Part shown: one piece after another, positions 56,525 through 64,000 of the stretch
Position numbering within the stretch: the stretch's first letter is position 1
How the letters are laid out: every line of letters begins with the position of its first letter
Source: Candidatus Paracaedibacteraceae bacterium
GTDB lineage: Bacteria; Pseudomonadota; Alphaproteobacteria; Paracaedibacterales; Paracaedibacteraceae
Reading direction: 5' to 3'
Length of the DNA stretch: 64,000 bases
Assembly: GCA_019459505.1 (NCBI GenBank)
Contig: JAIBEV010000132.1
Location: 1 to 64,000 of the forward strand
The notes under the pieces: model-generated
The model's input: only the letters and a program-made list of their open reading frames with translations
Database searches by the model: none
What the model was told of the DNA's origin: nothing
Made by a program: the position numbers and the translations under genes

Positions 56525-57535
56525 ATGGAGTGGTTAAAAACCCTTGTTTATGGAGCCCAAGTAGCAACGGCTCCTTTAACCATTTCAGAACCCTCACTAG
56601 AAATGGCCCCATTTCCCACGAAAGTGATGACGATGGATGGCGGTGGTATGCGCGGTCTTTATACAATAAAGATTATGCAAGCTGTTGAAGATCAGCTTAA
56701 CGGTAAAATTTCAGATCATGTTCAAGTAATAGCGGGCACTTCGACCGGAAGTATTTTAAGTTTTGGCTTGGCAGAGAATAAGTCCCTAGCAGCACTCGAA
56801 GATTTATATAAAAATCACGGGCATGAGATTTTTTATCATACCACCTGGGAAATGATTGAAACAGGCGACGGTTTTTATGCCTCAAAGTATGACCCTTCTC
56901 ATTTTGAAGCTTTATTGCAACAAAATTTTTCTCAAAAAACATTACAGGATATAGAAAATCACCATGTTATTGTTTATGCGACAAATATCACCACTCAAAC
57001 AGTCAAAATCTTTGACACAAAAACAGCGCAGAAAGACCCTGAAGAAAATGATAAGATTTGGTTTGCCATTCGCTCTTCAACGGCAGCTCCTTATTATTTC
57101 CCCCTTACTCAATGGAAAGGACATGCTTTAGGGGATGGGGGCTTGATCGTTAATAATCCGAGTATGGCCACAGCAATCCAATTAAAAAAACATTATGGAT
57201 GGGATGTTTTGAAAAACTTGAAAATGGTATCCTTTGGGACCGGAACCCATGCAACAGGGATGAGTTATGAGTATGCTCATAACAATGGCGCTCTTCAATG
57301 GGTCATTCCTATCAGTGATATGATCATGAAATCATCCAGCAATATGTATAATCAATGGGCAGAAGACTTACTCTCATCAGATCAATTATTACGGGTTGAT
57401 GGAAAACTTACCACAGATATTGGCCTCGATGATTATAGTCCTCAAAGCATATTAGTCATCGAAACCGCAGCCCTGACCTATATTAAAGATAATCCAGAAA
57501 TGATTGATCGAGCCGCTAAAATGCTAGGAGAGTAA
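56525..57535 (+). CDS. Patatin-like phospholipase
   Basis: The 336-residue product has the patatin catalytic set: oxyanion loop DGGGMRGLY (38-46), nucleophile Ser in GTSTG (S73) and the Asp of GDGGLIVNNP (D204). Such enzymes are acyl hydrolases that release fatty acids from phospholipids. There is no signal peptide. In intracellular bacteria patatin proteins are often secreted effectors (ExoU-like), while others serve membrane turnover or phage defence; no cyclic-nucleotide synthase is adjacent, so a CBASS role is not supported. Upstream is a small secreted protein; downstream lies a shared hairpin with the convergent nuclease-like gene. Confidence 0.9.
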   Translation: MEWLKTLVYGAQVATAPLTISEPSLEMAPFPTKVMTMDGGGMRGLYTIKIMQAVEDQLNGKISDHVQVIAGTSTGSILSFGLAENKSLAALEDLYKNHGHEIFYHTTWEMIETGDGFYASKYDPSHFEALLQQNFSQKTLQDIENHHVIVYATNITTQTVKIFDTKTAQKDPEENDKIWFAIRSSTAAPYYFPLTQWKGHALGDGGLIVNNPSMATAIQLKKHYGWDVLKNLKMVSFGTGTHATGMSYEYAHNNGALQWVIPISDMIMKSSSNMYNQWAEDLLSSDQLLRVDGKLTTDIGLDDYSPQSILVIETAALTYIKDNPEMIDRAAKMLGE

Positions 57536-57543
57536 GAAAATAT

Positions 57544-57592
57544 CTTTGAAGATTAAGTTTTCCTTTCTTAAAAGGAAGATTAATCTTCAAAG
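57544..57592. terminator. Long bidirectional hairpin between convergent genes
   Basis: CTTTGAAGATTAA at 57544-57556 begins a stem of about 22 pairs with one bulge that ends at 57592, with a 4-5 base loop near 57567-57570. It lies 9 bases after the patatin stop and 11 bases before the minus-strand gene's stop at 57603. T-rich sequence flanks it on both strands, fitting a bidirectional Rho-independent terminator. Confidence 0.75.
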
Positions 57593-57602
57593 TTCTTTAA
57601 GC

Positions 57603-59459
57603 TTAAGTACCGAGTCGACAAATTCGACTTTGATAATATCCGTCTGCACTTCTAAAAGAGTGATAGGAATTAGGACTATTTTGATAAGTTCCCTTTGTCA
57701 AGGATGGCATCTTTTTCCACTTAGTAATAACCTTCTTAGATTTCTTTAAGAACTCTAAAGAATCTTCAAACTCTTCTTCCGGATACTCTGTTTCCACTAA
57801 GTAATCGATATTATCCCGAGCATCGAGCAGCAAATCCAGTAAGTTCTGCTTTTGGTCCTCCGTTAATTCTTGTGTTTGAACCACCCGATACACTCTTTTT
57901 AAAATGGAGATAAAGTTTGAAAGGTTATCATCTAAGTCCATATCCTCACAAATTTTAAATCCCTCGAAAAAGGCCGAATGGATATGAGGTGATGATAACT
58001 TATTGTAGAGGTTACCGAAATAAAGCAAGTCCGTTAAAGTCATCCCTTTCCTAACCTTAAATAATTCCTCCAATGTAGAGGGATAAACACCAGAGAATAA
58101 CTTCTCAATCCTATCCATGGCTTTTTCACTTACCTGATGATGAGCTTCAATAAAATCAGTTATAATATTGGCAAACATAATGCGGGAATGGGTTGACACT
58201 ACTTCTGATTTTAAAACATTCTTCATGCCATATTCGATAAGAAACTTACCTAAAACATCCAATGCCGCCTGAATCGCTTCGCTATTAGATGGATTATTAT
58301 CGGCCGCAGAGCAAAAGGGAGAAAAAATAGTCGCTAGGTCAACTTCTTCTTCATGAAAAACATTGGATGCAAGGCGCGAGATAAGTGCTTCACTGTCCTC
58401 AGAATTTAAAACTCCCATTCCCTCAACCAAATTTCCCATTCGGTCTTTCCCCTTAGCTTCATGCTCTAATTGGCTTGGAAAGTTTATCCCCCTTGTCTTT
58501 GAATAATAAATAATAGCTGGCGTCAAGAGTTGAAGTAGGCTTTGATTTAAACGAAAATTAATTACCATTTGTTCAGCCATTTTGCCCTTAATCTCCAAGT
58601 CCTTCTGGAGTGCTCGGTAATTATATTTATTATTAGGAAAATAATAGGCTGCTTCAATACTCTGAGCGGACAGAGTGACAAGCAGAATTCCTATGGGAAT
58701 CGGGTCATATCGTTCTTCACCTTTAACCTTAATTTGGGGAGGATTCGGCGTATAAAGCGCAATTTCTAAATAACCCTGAGTTTTTTTTACCAAATGTTCC
58801 TTTAACCAACGATTATAAAAATAATGTTGCGGCACGTAATTAACGGCATCAGTGTGGGAACCTTGCGCACTAAATTTATAATCAACTAGATGGCCGCCAT
58901 CACAGTTAACTTGATCATATTCATTGAGGATATCCACCTGGAAATCAGCTCCTTCTTGCCTTACTCCATTTTTATCATACTGAATAAAGGTAGTTTTAGC
59001 CTGATTTCGACGTTGGATAGGTGTTCTAAGAGACGTATCGACTGACACTGATCTTAATGATGGCGCTGCCACTCGAGCGTGGGATTTAGAGTTTTTGCCT
59101 TGCGCAACCGATTCATGATACAGATATATTTTTGATTGCTTATCCTCATTATCATAATTATCATACAATTGATACTCACCATGATCAGCTCTATAAACTT
59201 GATTTTGTGGCGTCAATAATCGAGCGTTATACCATCCCTTTTTAACAATAACATCCGTTTCTCTGACACCTTTAACATTTTCTGGGTTAAAATTGATAGA
59301 TTGATTGTGGGAAGAAGTTAAATCATTAGTCTCTCTACCCTCCAAAGTGTTCATCTCTCCTACACAAAATAAGAAAGAGACTCTCATCAATAAACTTCCT
59401 CCCTTAGCAAAACGCCTGGAAAAAGACATTGTCTGGGGAAATACCATAATATGCTCCAT
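57603..59459 (-). CDS. Secreted protein with a DNA/RNA non-specific endonuclease-like (His-Me finger) domain
   Basis: The 618-residue frame has alternative starts near its 5' end; a hydrophobic stretch at about 24-35 (LLMRVSFLFCVG) could be a signal peptide, best read from an internal Met. At residues of about 150-250 lies a block I match to the NucA/EndA-type fold: NCDGGHLVDYKFS (candidate catalytic His190), HTDAVNYVPQHYFYNRWLK (Asn207, Asn216 as metal/active-site candidates) and then YLEIALYTPNP. The remaining 370 residues are helical with no recognised domain. The usual DRGH Arg is replaced by Gly, as in the GGHL toxin subgroup. I infer an exported nuclease, possibly a host- or competitor-directed effector; immunity gene not seen. 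Confidence 0.65.
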   Translation of the reverse strand: MEHIMVFPQTMSFSRRFAKGGSLLMRVSFLFCVGEMNTLEGRETNDLTSSHNQSINFNPENVKGVRETDVIVKKGWYNARLLTPQNQVYRADHGEYQLYDNYDNEDKQSKIYLYHESVAQGKNSKSHARVAAPSLRSVSVDTSLRTPIQRRNQAKTTFIQYDKNGVRQEGADFQVDILNEYDQVNCDGGHLVDYKFSAQGSHTDAVNYVPQHYFYNRWLKEHLVKKTQGYLEIALYTPNPPQIKVKGEERYDPIPIGILLVTLSAQSIEAAYYFPNNKYNYRALQKDLEIKGKMAEQMVINFRLNQSLLQLLTPAIIYYSKTRGINFPSQLEHEAKGKDRMGNLVEGMGVLNSEDSEALISRLASNVFHEEEVDLATIFSPFCSAADNNPSNSEAIQAALDVLGKFLIEYGMKNVLKSEVVSTHSRIMFANIITDFIEAHHQVSEKAMDRIEKLFSGVYPSTLEELFKVRKGMTLTDLLYFGNLYNKLSSPHIHSAFFEGFKICEDMDLDDNLSNFISILKRVYRVVQTQELTEDQKQNLLDLLLDARDNIDYLVETEYPEEEFEDSLEFLKKSKKVITKWKKMPSLTKGTYQNSPNSYHSFRSADGYYQSRICRLGT

Positions 59460-59652
59460 AAACTAGAGTTTAATATCTAACTAAAGTGGAAAGCTTTCTT
59501 TAAAATAAAAATGCAAATCTGTATTTTTCTGTTTTCTATCAGCGAGCCTTTTAAGAAGCACACTTTAATCACTCCAACAATACGAATGAGAAAGCATGAA
59601 TCCTATCGCGTAAATTTGCGTAGAAAGAGGGCTTAAGTAAAAATTACCGACC

Positions 59653-59676
59653 CTAAATCCCTCTCAGGATTTAGGA
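59653..59676 (-). terminator. Hairpin downstream of the indolepyruvate oxidoreductase gene
   Basis: CCTAAATCC (59653-59661) and GGATTTAGG (59668-59676) form a 9-pair stem with a 6-base loop, 27 bases past the minus-strand stop at 59703. A T5 run follows some ten bases later on the minus strand, so termination efficiency may be modest. Confidence 0.5.
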
Positions 59677-59702
59677 GGGGTAATAAAAATTAAACTATAG
59701 AT

Positions 59703-62700
59703 TTAAGCTTCCCACTCTTTTAAGGCTTGATCACAAATAGGCTTAATTTGGTGATGATTTTGTTCTTTCACATGACCATACCCTCGGATCTTTTGCGGCA
59801 ATTCCATCAAAGAACAGGCTTGATCTATTTTATCTTTGGTGACGGTATCCAACACGTGATCAATCGCTTGCTGATAATCTTTAATCCATTGACGTTCAAG
59901 ACGACGCTCTGCTGAATAGCCAAAAATATCAAAAGGAGTACCGCGCAAAAATTTAAATTTTGCTAAAAGTTTGAAAGCCGACATCATCCACGGACCAAAA
60001 TTCATTTTTTGTAATTCACCCTTAGCATTTTTCTTAGCCAAAAGAGGTGGGGCCAAATGGAAAACAATCTTTATATTGCCGTCAAACTGTTGTTTTAAGC
60101 GCCGCAAAAAATCACCATTGGAGTAAAGCCGTGCTACTTCATATTCATCCTTATAGGCCATCAACCGATAAAGCGATTGGGCAATAACTTTCGTTAAGCG
60201 ATCAGTTTCAAGAATAACTTCTGCTTGACGTACTTTTTCCATCGTTTGGCGATAAATGTGCGCATAAGATTGATTTTGATACTCTTCTAAAAAGCGGCTG
60301 CGACGATCAATCATCTCCCTCACTGATTCACTGAGTTGCTGATCTGAATCGATCGGTTTTTCCTGGAAGGCAAAATCCTGGACGGTTGCTAAGTCAACAG
60401 CAGCTAAACGCCCCCACTTCAAAGCTAATATATTATCTTGGATCGCCACCCCATTCAAACGAATGGCCTCGATGACTGATTGTGGTGACAAAGGCAAGAG
60501 CCCTTTTTGCAAGGCATAACCGACCATGAACAAATTTGTCATGATGGAATCACCCAACAAGTTTGTTGCAAGGTCGTGGGCGGCTATAAGATCAACATTA
60601 TCTTTGCCAGCGACCTGAATAATGTCCTTTTCCATGGCTGTTTGAGGAAACACATAGTCTGGGTTCTTTGTAAAATGCCCCGTGATCGATTGGTGAGAAT
60701 TCATCACCACCCGGGTATGACCTGGCTTAATTTTATCAAGCCCTTCTTGACTTGCCGTTACCACCACATCAAACCCTAGCAATAGATCAGCGCTGTGACT
60801 GGCGACACGGGTAGCATAAATATCTTCTGGTTTTTGCGCAATCCGCAAATGACTAACGACTGCCCCTCCTTTTTGGGCCAATCCTGCCATATCGACAACT
60901 GAGCAACCTTTACCCTCAAGATGAGCGGCCATGCCTAATAAGGCACCGATGGTTGTCACACCCGTTCCTCCCACACCTGTAATAAAAATATTATAAGGGC
61001 GCGTCAGTTCTGTCGCTTCCTGAGGCTGAGGTAAGGTGGCAAATAAATCTGCTGGCGCTTGTAAAACTTCCGGTCGGCGAACTTTGCCATCGATAATAGA
61101 AACAAAACTAGGACAAAATCCGTTGGCACAAGAAAAATCTTTATTACAGCTGGATTGGTCAATAGCGCGTTTACGTCCCCATTCTGTTTCAAGGGGTGTG
61201 ACCGACAAACAGTTAGATTTTTTACCACAATCCCCGCACCCTTCACAAACGGCCTCATTGATAAAGAGACGGCGGTTGGGGTCTTCCATCAGCCCCCGTT
61301 TACGGCGGCGACGCTTTTCAGCAGCACAGGTTTGATCATAAATTAACGCTGTGGCGCCGGCTGTATTCTTTAACATCTCTTGCACCTCAGCCAAATTCTG
61401 GCGATGATGAACAGTAACGCCAGGAGCAAACTTAATATTAGCAGAATATTGTCCCGGATTATCACTAACTACCGCAATCTTTTGTACTCGTTCTGCATAG
61501 AGTTGATGGGTTATATCACTCACCGTTAATGTGCCATCAACAGGTTGACCGCCTGTCATAGCGACAGCGTCATTATAAAGTATTTTATAGGTAATATTAA
61601 TTTTAGCAGCGACGGCAGCTCGAATCGCTAAAAGACCTGAATGGAAATAAGTGCCATCGCCCAGGTTGGCAAATATATGCTTTTCCTCCGTAAAAGGTGC
61701 TGTTCCGATCCACGGCACCCCTTCTCCCCCCATTTGGGTAAAGGTCGTCGTCCGATGATCAATCCAGGTTGCCATATAATGACAACCAATCCCTGCCAAG
61801 GCTCGGCTCCCCTCCGGCAACTGAGTGGTAGAGGTATTATGAGGGCATCCCGAGCAATAATAAGGAAGACGCAAGAGTTTAGCATCAATAACGGTTTTTT
61901 GATGCTCAGTCTCTTGCACCCAAGCAAAAATCTCTCTATAAGCCTCAAATCCCTCTAAATCTTGCCAAATTCGCGCTAAAGCTGCTACAATTTTTTTTGT
62001 GGTTAACTCATAAGTTGAGGGTAACAACGGCTGCTGATACTGATCTTGTTTACCGAAAATAGCAGGTCGCTGATCTGCGGACATATGATACAGAATTTCT
62101 TTTAATTGCCCTTCAATAAGGGGACGTTTTTCTTCAATGACCACCACATGCTCTAACCCTCGACAGAAAGTACGAATTCCTTCTGCTTCCAACGGCCAAG
62201 AAACAACTACTTTATAAAGATTAATTCCTAATTTTTCAGCTGCTTTTTCATCAATCCCCAGATCAGATAGTGCCTGACGTAGCTCTATATAACCTTTACC
62301 TACCGCAATTAAACCGATCCGTGCCTTTTTATGATTCCAAATTATCTGATCAAGGCTATTAGCACGGACGAAAGCTGGAATAGCCTTCATTTTATGCTCA
62401 TGCATACGACGTTCTAAGTCAACCGGCGCATCGGGCCAACGGAGACTGAGACCACCAACGGGCAAGACAAAATCTTCCGGCAATTTAACTTGGAAACGAT
62501 TAAGGTCGACTGCAACCGAAGCTGCTGTATCCACTGTATCAGAGAGCATTTTAAAGCCAACCCATACTCCTGCATATCGCGATAAAGCCCAGCCATAAAG
62601 GCCTAAATCGATAATATCTTGGACTGTTGCGGGATGGATAACGGGCATAAAGGCATCGACAAAAGCATATTCACTCTGATGCGGTAGAGTGGAAGACTTA

Positions 62701-63155
62701 CAAGCATGATCATCCCCTGCCAAGGCTAAAACACCGCCATACTTTGATGTACCTGCAAAGTTTGCATGCTTAAAAACATCACCCGTGCGATCAACGCCTG
62801 GGCCCTTACCATACCAAAGTGCAAACACACCCTCGACTGTTGCTCGCGGCGATAAATGGACCTGTTGGCTTCCCCAAACAGCTGTCGCTCCTAAATCTTC
62901 ATTGAGGCCCGGTTGAAAGGTAATATTGCTCGCTTCAAGGTAGGAGCGTGATTTCCACAAAGCTTGGTCAAATCCACCCAGGGGAGACCCCCGATACCCA
63001 GAAATAAACCCAGCGGTCTTAAGGCCGTTTTGTTCATCCAATCGCCGTTGCATGAGCGGCAATCGCACAAGGGCTTGCGTCCCTGTAATAAATACCTGAC
63101 CACTCTCTAGAGTATATTTATCCTGTAAATCCACTTGACGGATAATTTTTGACAT
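59703..63155 (-). CDS. Indolepyruvate ferredoxin oxidoreductase, fused alpha-beta-type (iorAB-like)
   Basis: The 1,150-residue enzyme decarboxylates aryl or branched 2-oxoacids to acyl-CoA using thiamine diphosphate and ferredoxin. The N-terminal part holds the pyrimidine-binding domain (GYRGSPLGGFDQAL). The middle has the Cys cluster of the TPP domain (YCSGCPHNTST), TPP-binding NLGDGTYFHSGLLAIRAA and a ferredoxin-like Cys block CEGCGDCGKKSNC...CNKDFSCANGFCPS (about 630-675). The gamma-type domain follows (FITGVGGTGVTTIGALLG). This single-chain architecture is typical of alpha- and betaproteobacteria. It is monocistronic. Confidence 0.93.
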   Translation of the reverse strand: MSKIIRQVDLQDKYTLESGQVFITGTQALVRLPLMQRRLDEQNGLKTAGFISGYRGSPLGGFDQALWKSRSYLEASNITFQPGLNEDLGATAVWGSQQVHLSPRATVEGVFALWYGKGPGVDRTGDVFKHANFAGTSKYGGVLALAGDDHACKSSTLPHQSEYAFVDAFMPVIHPATVQDIIDLGLYGWALSRYAGVWVGFKMLSDTVDTAASVAVDLNRFQVKLPEDFVLPVGGLSLRWPDAPVDLERRMHEHKMKAIPAFVRANSLDQIIWNHKKARIGLIAVGKGYIELRQALSDLGIDEKAAEKLGINLYKVVVSWPLEAEGIRTFCRGLEHVVVIEEKRPLIEGQLKEILYHMSADQRPAIFGKQDQYQQPLLPSTYELTTKKIVAALARIWQDLEGFEAYREIFAWVQETEHQKTVIDAKLLRLPYYCSGCPHNTSTTQLPEGSRALAGIGCHYMATWIDHRTTTFTQMGGEGVPWIGTAPFTEEKHIFANLGDGTYFHSGLLAIRAAVAAKINITYKILYNDAVAMTGGQPVDGTLTVSDITHQLYAERVQKIAVVSDNPGQYSANIKFAPGVTVHHRQNLAEVQEMLKNTAGATALIYDQTCAAEKRRRRKRGLMEDPNRRLFINEAVCEGCGDCGKKSNCLSVTPLETEWGRKRAIDQSSCNKDFSCANGFCPSFVSIIDGKVRRPEVLQAPADLFATLPQPQEATELTRPYNIFITGVGGTGVTTIGALLGMAAHLEGKGCSVVDMAGLAQKGGAVVSHLRIAQKPEDIYATRVASHSADLLLGFDVVVTASQEGLDKIKPGHTRVVMNSHQSITGHFTKNPDYVFPQTAMEKDIIQVAGKDNVDLIAAHDLATNLLGDSIMTNLFMVGYALQKGLLPLSPQSVIEAIRLNGVAIQDNILALKWGRLAAVDLATVQDFAFQEKPIDSDQQLSESVREMIDRRSRFLEEYQNQSYAHIYRQTMEKVRQAEVILETDRLTKVIAQSLYRLMAYKDEYEVARLYSNGDFLRRLKQQFDGNIKIVFHLAPPLLAKKNAKGELQKMNFGPWMMSAFKLLAKFKFLRGTPFDIFGYSAERRLERQWIKDYQQAIDHVLDTVTKDKIDQACSLMELPQKIRGYGHVKEQNHHQIKPICDQALKEWEA

Positions 63156-63291
63156 AGGTGAGCCCCTCCCCCAGTTCCTCTTCTTATATCATTTTAGTTA
63201 AATGTTAGAGATCGCGCTATTAATTTCTGCTCTCGGCAGATCTTTCATGATGACCTTATCTATAATTCCTTAATTAACGTAGGAGTTTGTC

Positions 63292-64000
63292 ATGGATCAG
63301 CGTCAACATCTCAAAATTTTACTTATGAAGGAATTAGATCGCCGACGTCGGGAACAGCGGCGCTATGATTGGGGCCTCAATGCACGCGATAATCAACGAC
63401 CGCCTGAGGGAAATTGGCGGACATGGATGATCTTAGCCGGTCGCGGTTTTGGTAAGACACGCACTGGCGCTGAAACTTTACGGCAATGGATCAAGGAAGG
63501 AAAAAGCAAACGTATCGCCTTGGTCGGCGGTAGCCTCCATGAAGTCCGCAGCGTCATGGTCGAAGGAGAAAGTGGTCTATTAAATGTTCACCCTCTCCAG
63601 GAGCGTCCTCTTTATATCCCCTCCAAACGCCTCATTAAATGGAAAAATGGCGCAGTTGCTCAGTTTTTTGGAGCCGAAGCTTATGAGCAGCTTCGCGGTC
63701 CTCAATTTGATTGCGCGTGGATCGATGAGTTGGCTAAATTCCGCAAAGCTGAAGAGGTTTGGCAACAATTGCAATTATGTTTGCGCCTGGGTGACAATCC
63801 CCGATGCATCCTCACCACCACCCCTAGGCCCACCAAATTAATGAAAGAATTGATTGCCTCCCCTGAGGTCGTGGTGACCAAAGGCTCAACTTTTGATAAT
63901 ATGGCCAATCTTGCCCCCACCTATATTGAACAAATTCGCAAGCAATTCCTTAATACCCGCCTCGGTGCCCAAGAACTTTATGCAGAAATGCTGACAGAAA
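63292..64000 (+). CDS. Large terminase subunit, 5' part only (phage or gene-transfer-agent type)
   Basis: The gene starts at ATG 63292 (AGGAG 8 bases upstream) and is still open at the window end, giving 236 codons. The ATPase domain is present: Walker A WMILAGRGFGKTRTGAE and Walker B FDCAWIDELAKF, with the coupling motif ILTTTPRPT. This set, particularly GxGKTRxGAE and WxDELAK, is that of the terminases in the Rhodobacter gene-transfer-agent family and related phages. The nuclease domain lies beyond the window. It marks the beginning of a packaging/structural cluster to the right; whether GTA or prophage cannot be decided here. Confidence 0.9.
   Translation, partial: MDQRQHLKILLMKELDRRRREQRRYDWGLNARDNQRPPEGNWRTWMILAGRGFGKTRTGAETLRQWIKEGKSKRIALVGGSLHEVRSVMVEGESGLLNVHPLQERPLYIPSKRLIKWKNGAVAQFFGAEAYEQLRGPQFDCAWIDELAKFRKAEEVWQQLQLCLRLGDNPRCILTTTPRPTKLMKELIASPEVVVTKGSTFDNMANLAPTYIEQIRKQFLNTRLGAQELYAEMLTE

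Noticed and set aside
56525-57535. Patatin as a CBASS (CapV) anti-phage effector
   Set aside because: No cyclic oligonucleotide synthase or other CBASS gene is adjacent; neighbours are a small secreted protein and a secreted nuclease-like protein.

Overview
The window looks like chromosome of an alphaproteobacterium, most likely a host-associated member of the Holosporales (Paracaedibacter/Odyssella-like). This placement is an inference from gene content, not a database result: a fused indolepyruvate ferredoxin oxidoreductase, MipZ, an alphaproteobacterial AarF/ABC1 kinase, a MHS-type MFS carrier, a GTA-like terminase, an AT-leaning base composition, and a large polymorphic-toxin locus with a host-directed-looking protease domain. 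I found no rRNA, tRNA or CRISPR array.

Layout. 1-7.7 kb holds a small unknown gene, then minus-strand housekeeping genes (ABC1 kinase, oligoendopeptidase F, pyruvate kinase, class A PBP). 8-9 kb has a secreted beta-propeller-like protein. 9.2-15.1 kb is a tightly overlapping plus-strand operon: five type II secretion/type IV pilus-like inner-membrane genes (E, F, L, M and a C/PilP-like periplasmic protein), then mutM and enoyl-CoA hydratase. 15.3-19.7 kb holds dacA with a SPOR domain, hslO, a TPR membrane protein, apaG and folE. 19.9-21.4 kb is a Ser/Thr-rich secreted protein of unknown function. 22-27 kb is the minus-strand operon rimP-nusA-infB-rbfA. 27.4-30.2 kb holds an MFS carrier, a UmuD-like peptidase with a probable frameshift and a small membrane protein.

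30.5-46.2 kb is the accessory core. It begins with a sugar kinase of the BadF/GlcNAc-kinase fold that carries a signal peptide and an asd pseudogene truncated at a rearrangement junction. The rest reads on the minus strand from 46.2 to 32.5 kb as a polymorphic-toxin system: a roughly 2,570-residue secreted beta-helix protein with an embedded OTU-like cysteine protease domain, a DUF637-like pretoxin region and a nuclease-like C-terminal tip; its probable immunity gene and a terminator; then orphan, partly broken duplicates of its C-terminal half with a different tip and a different putative immunity gene; and finally a third, truncated tip. Relic transposon-end repeats sit exactly between two of the broken copies.

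46.5-64 kb returns to core genes: mipZ, a Pro-rich membrane protein, rnhB, a CPA2 antiporter, a fliO-fliP segment, a RutE-like reductase, gltX-cysS-trmJ, two more effector-like genes (a patatin phospholipase and a secreted His-Me-finger nuclease-like protein, convergent on a long shared hairpin), the indolepyruvate oxidoreductase, and at the right edge the start of a phage/GTA large terminase gene that runs off the window.
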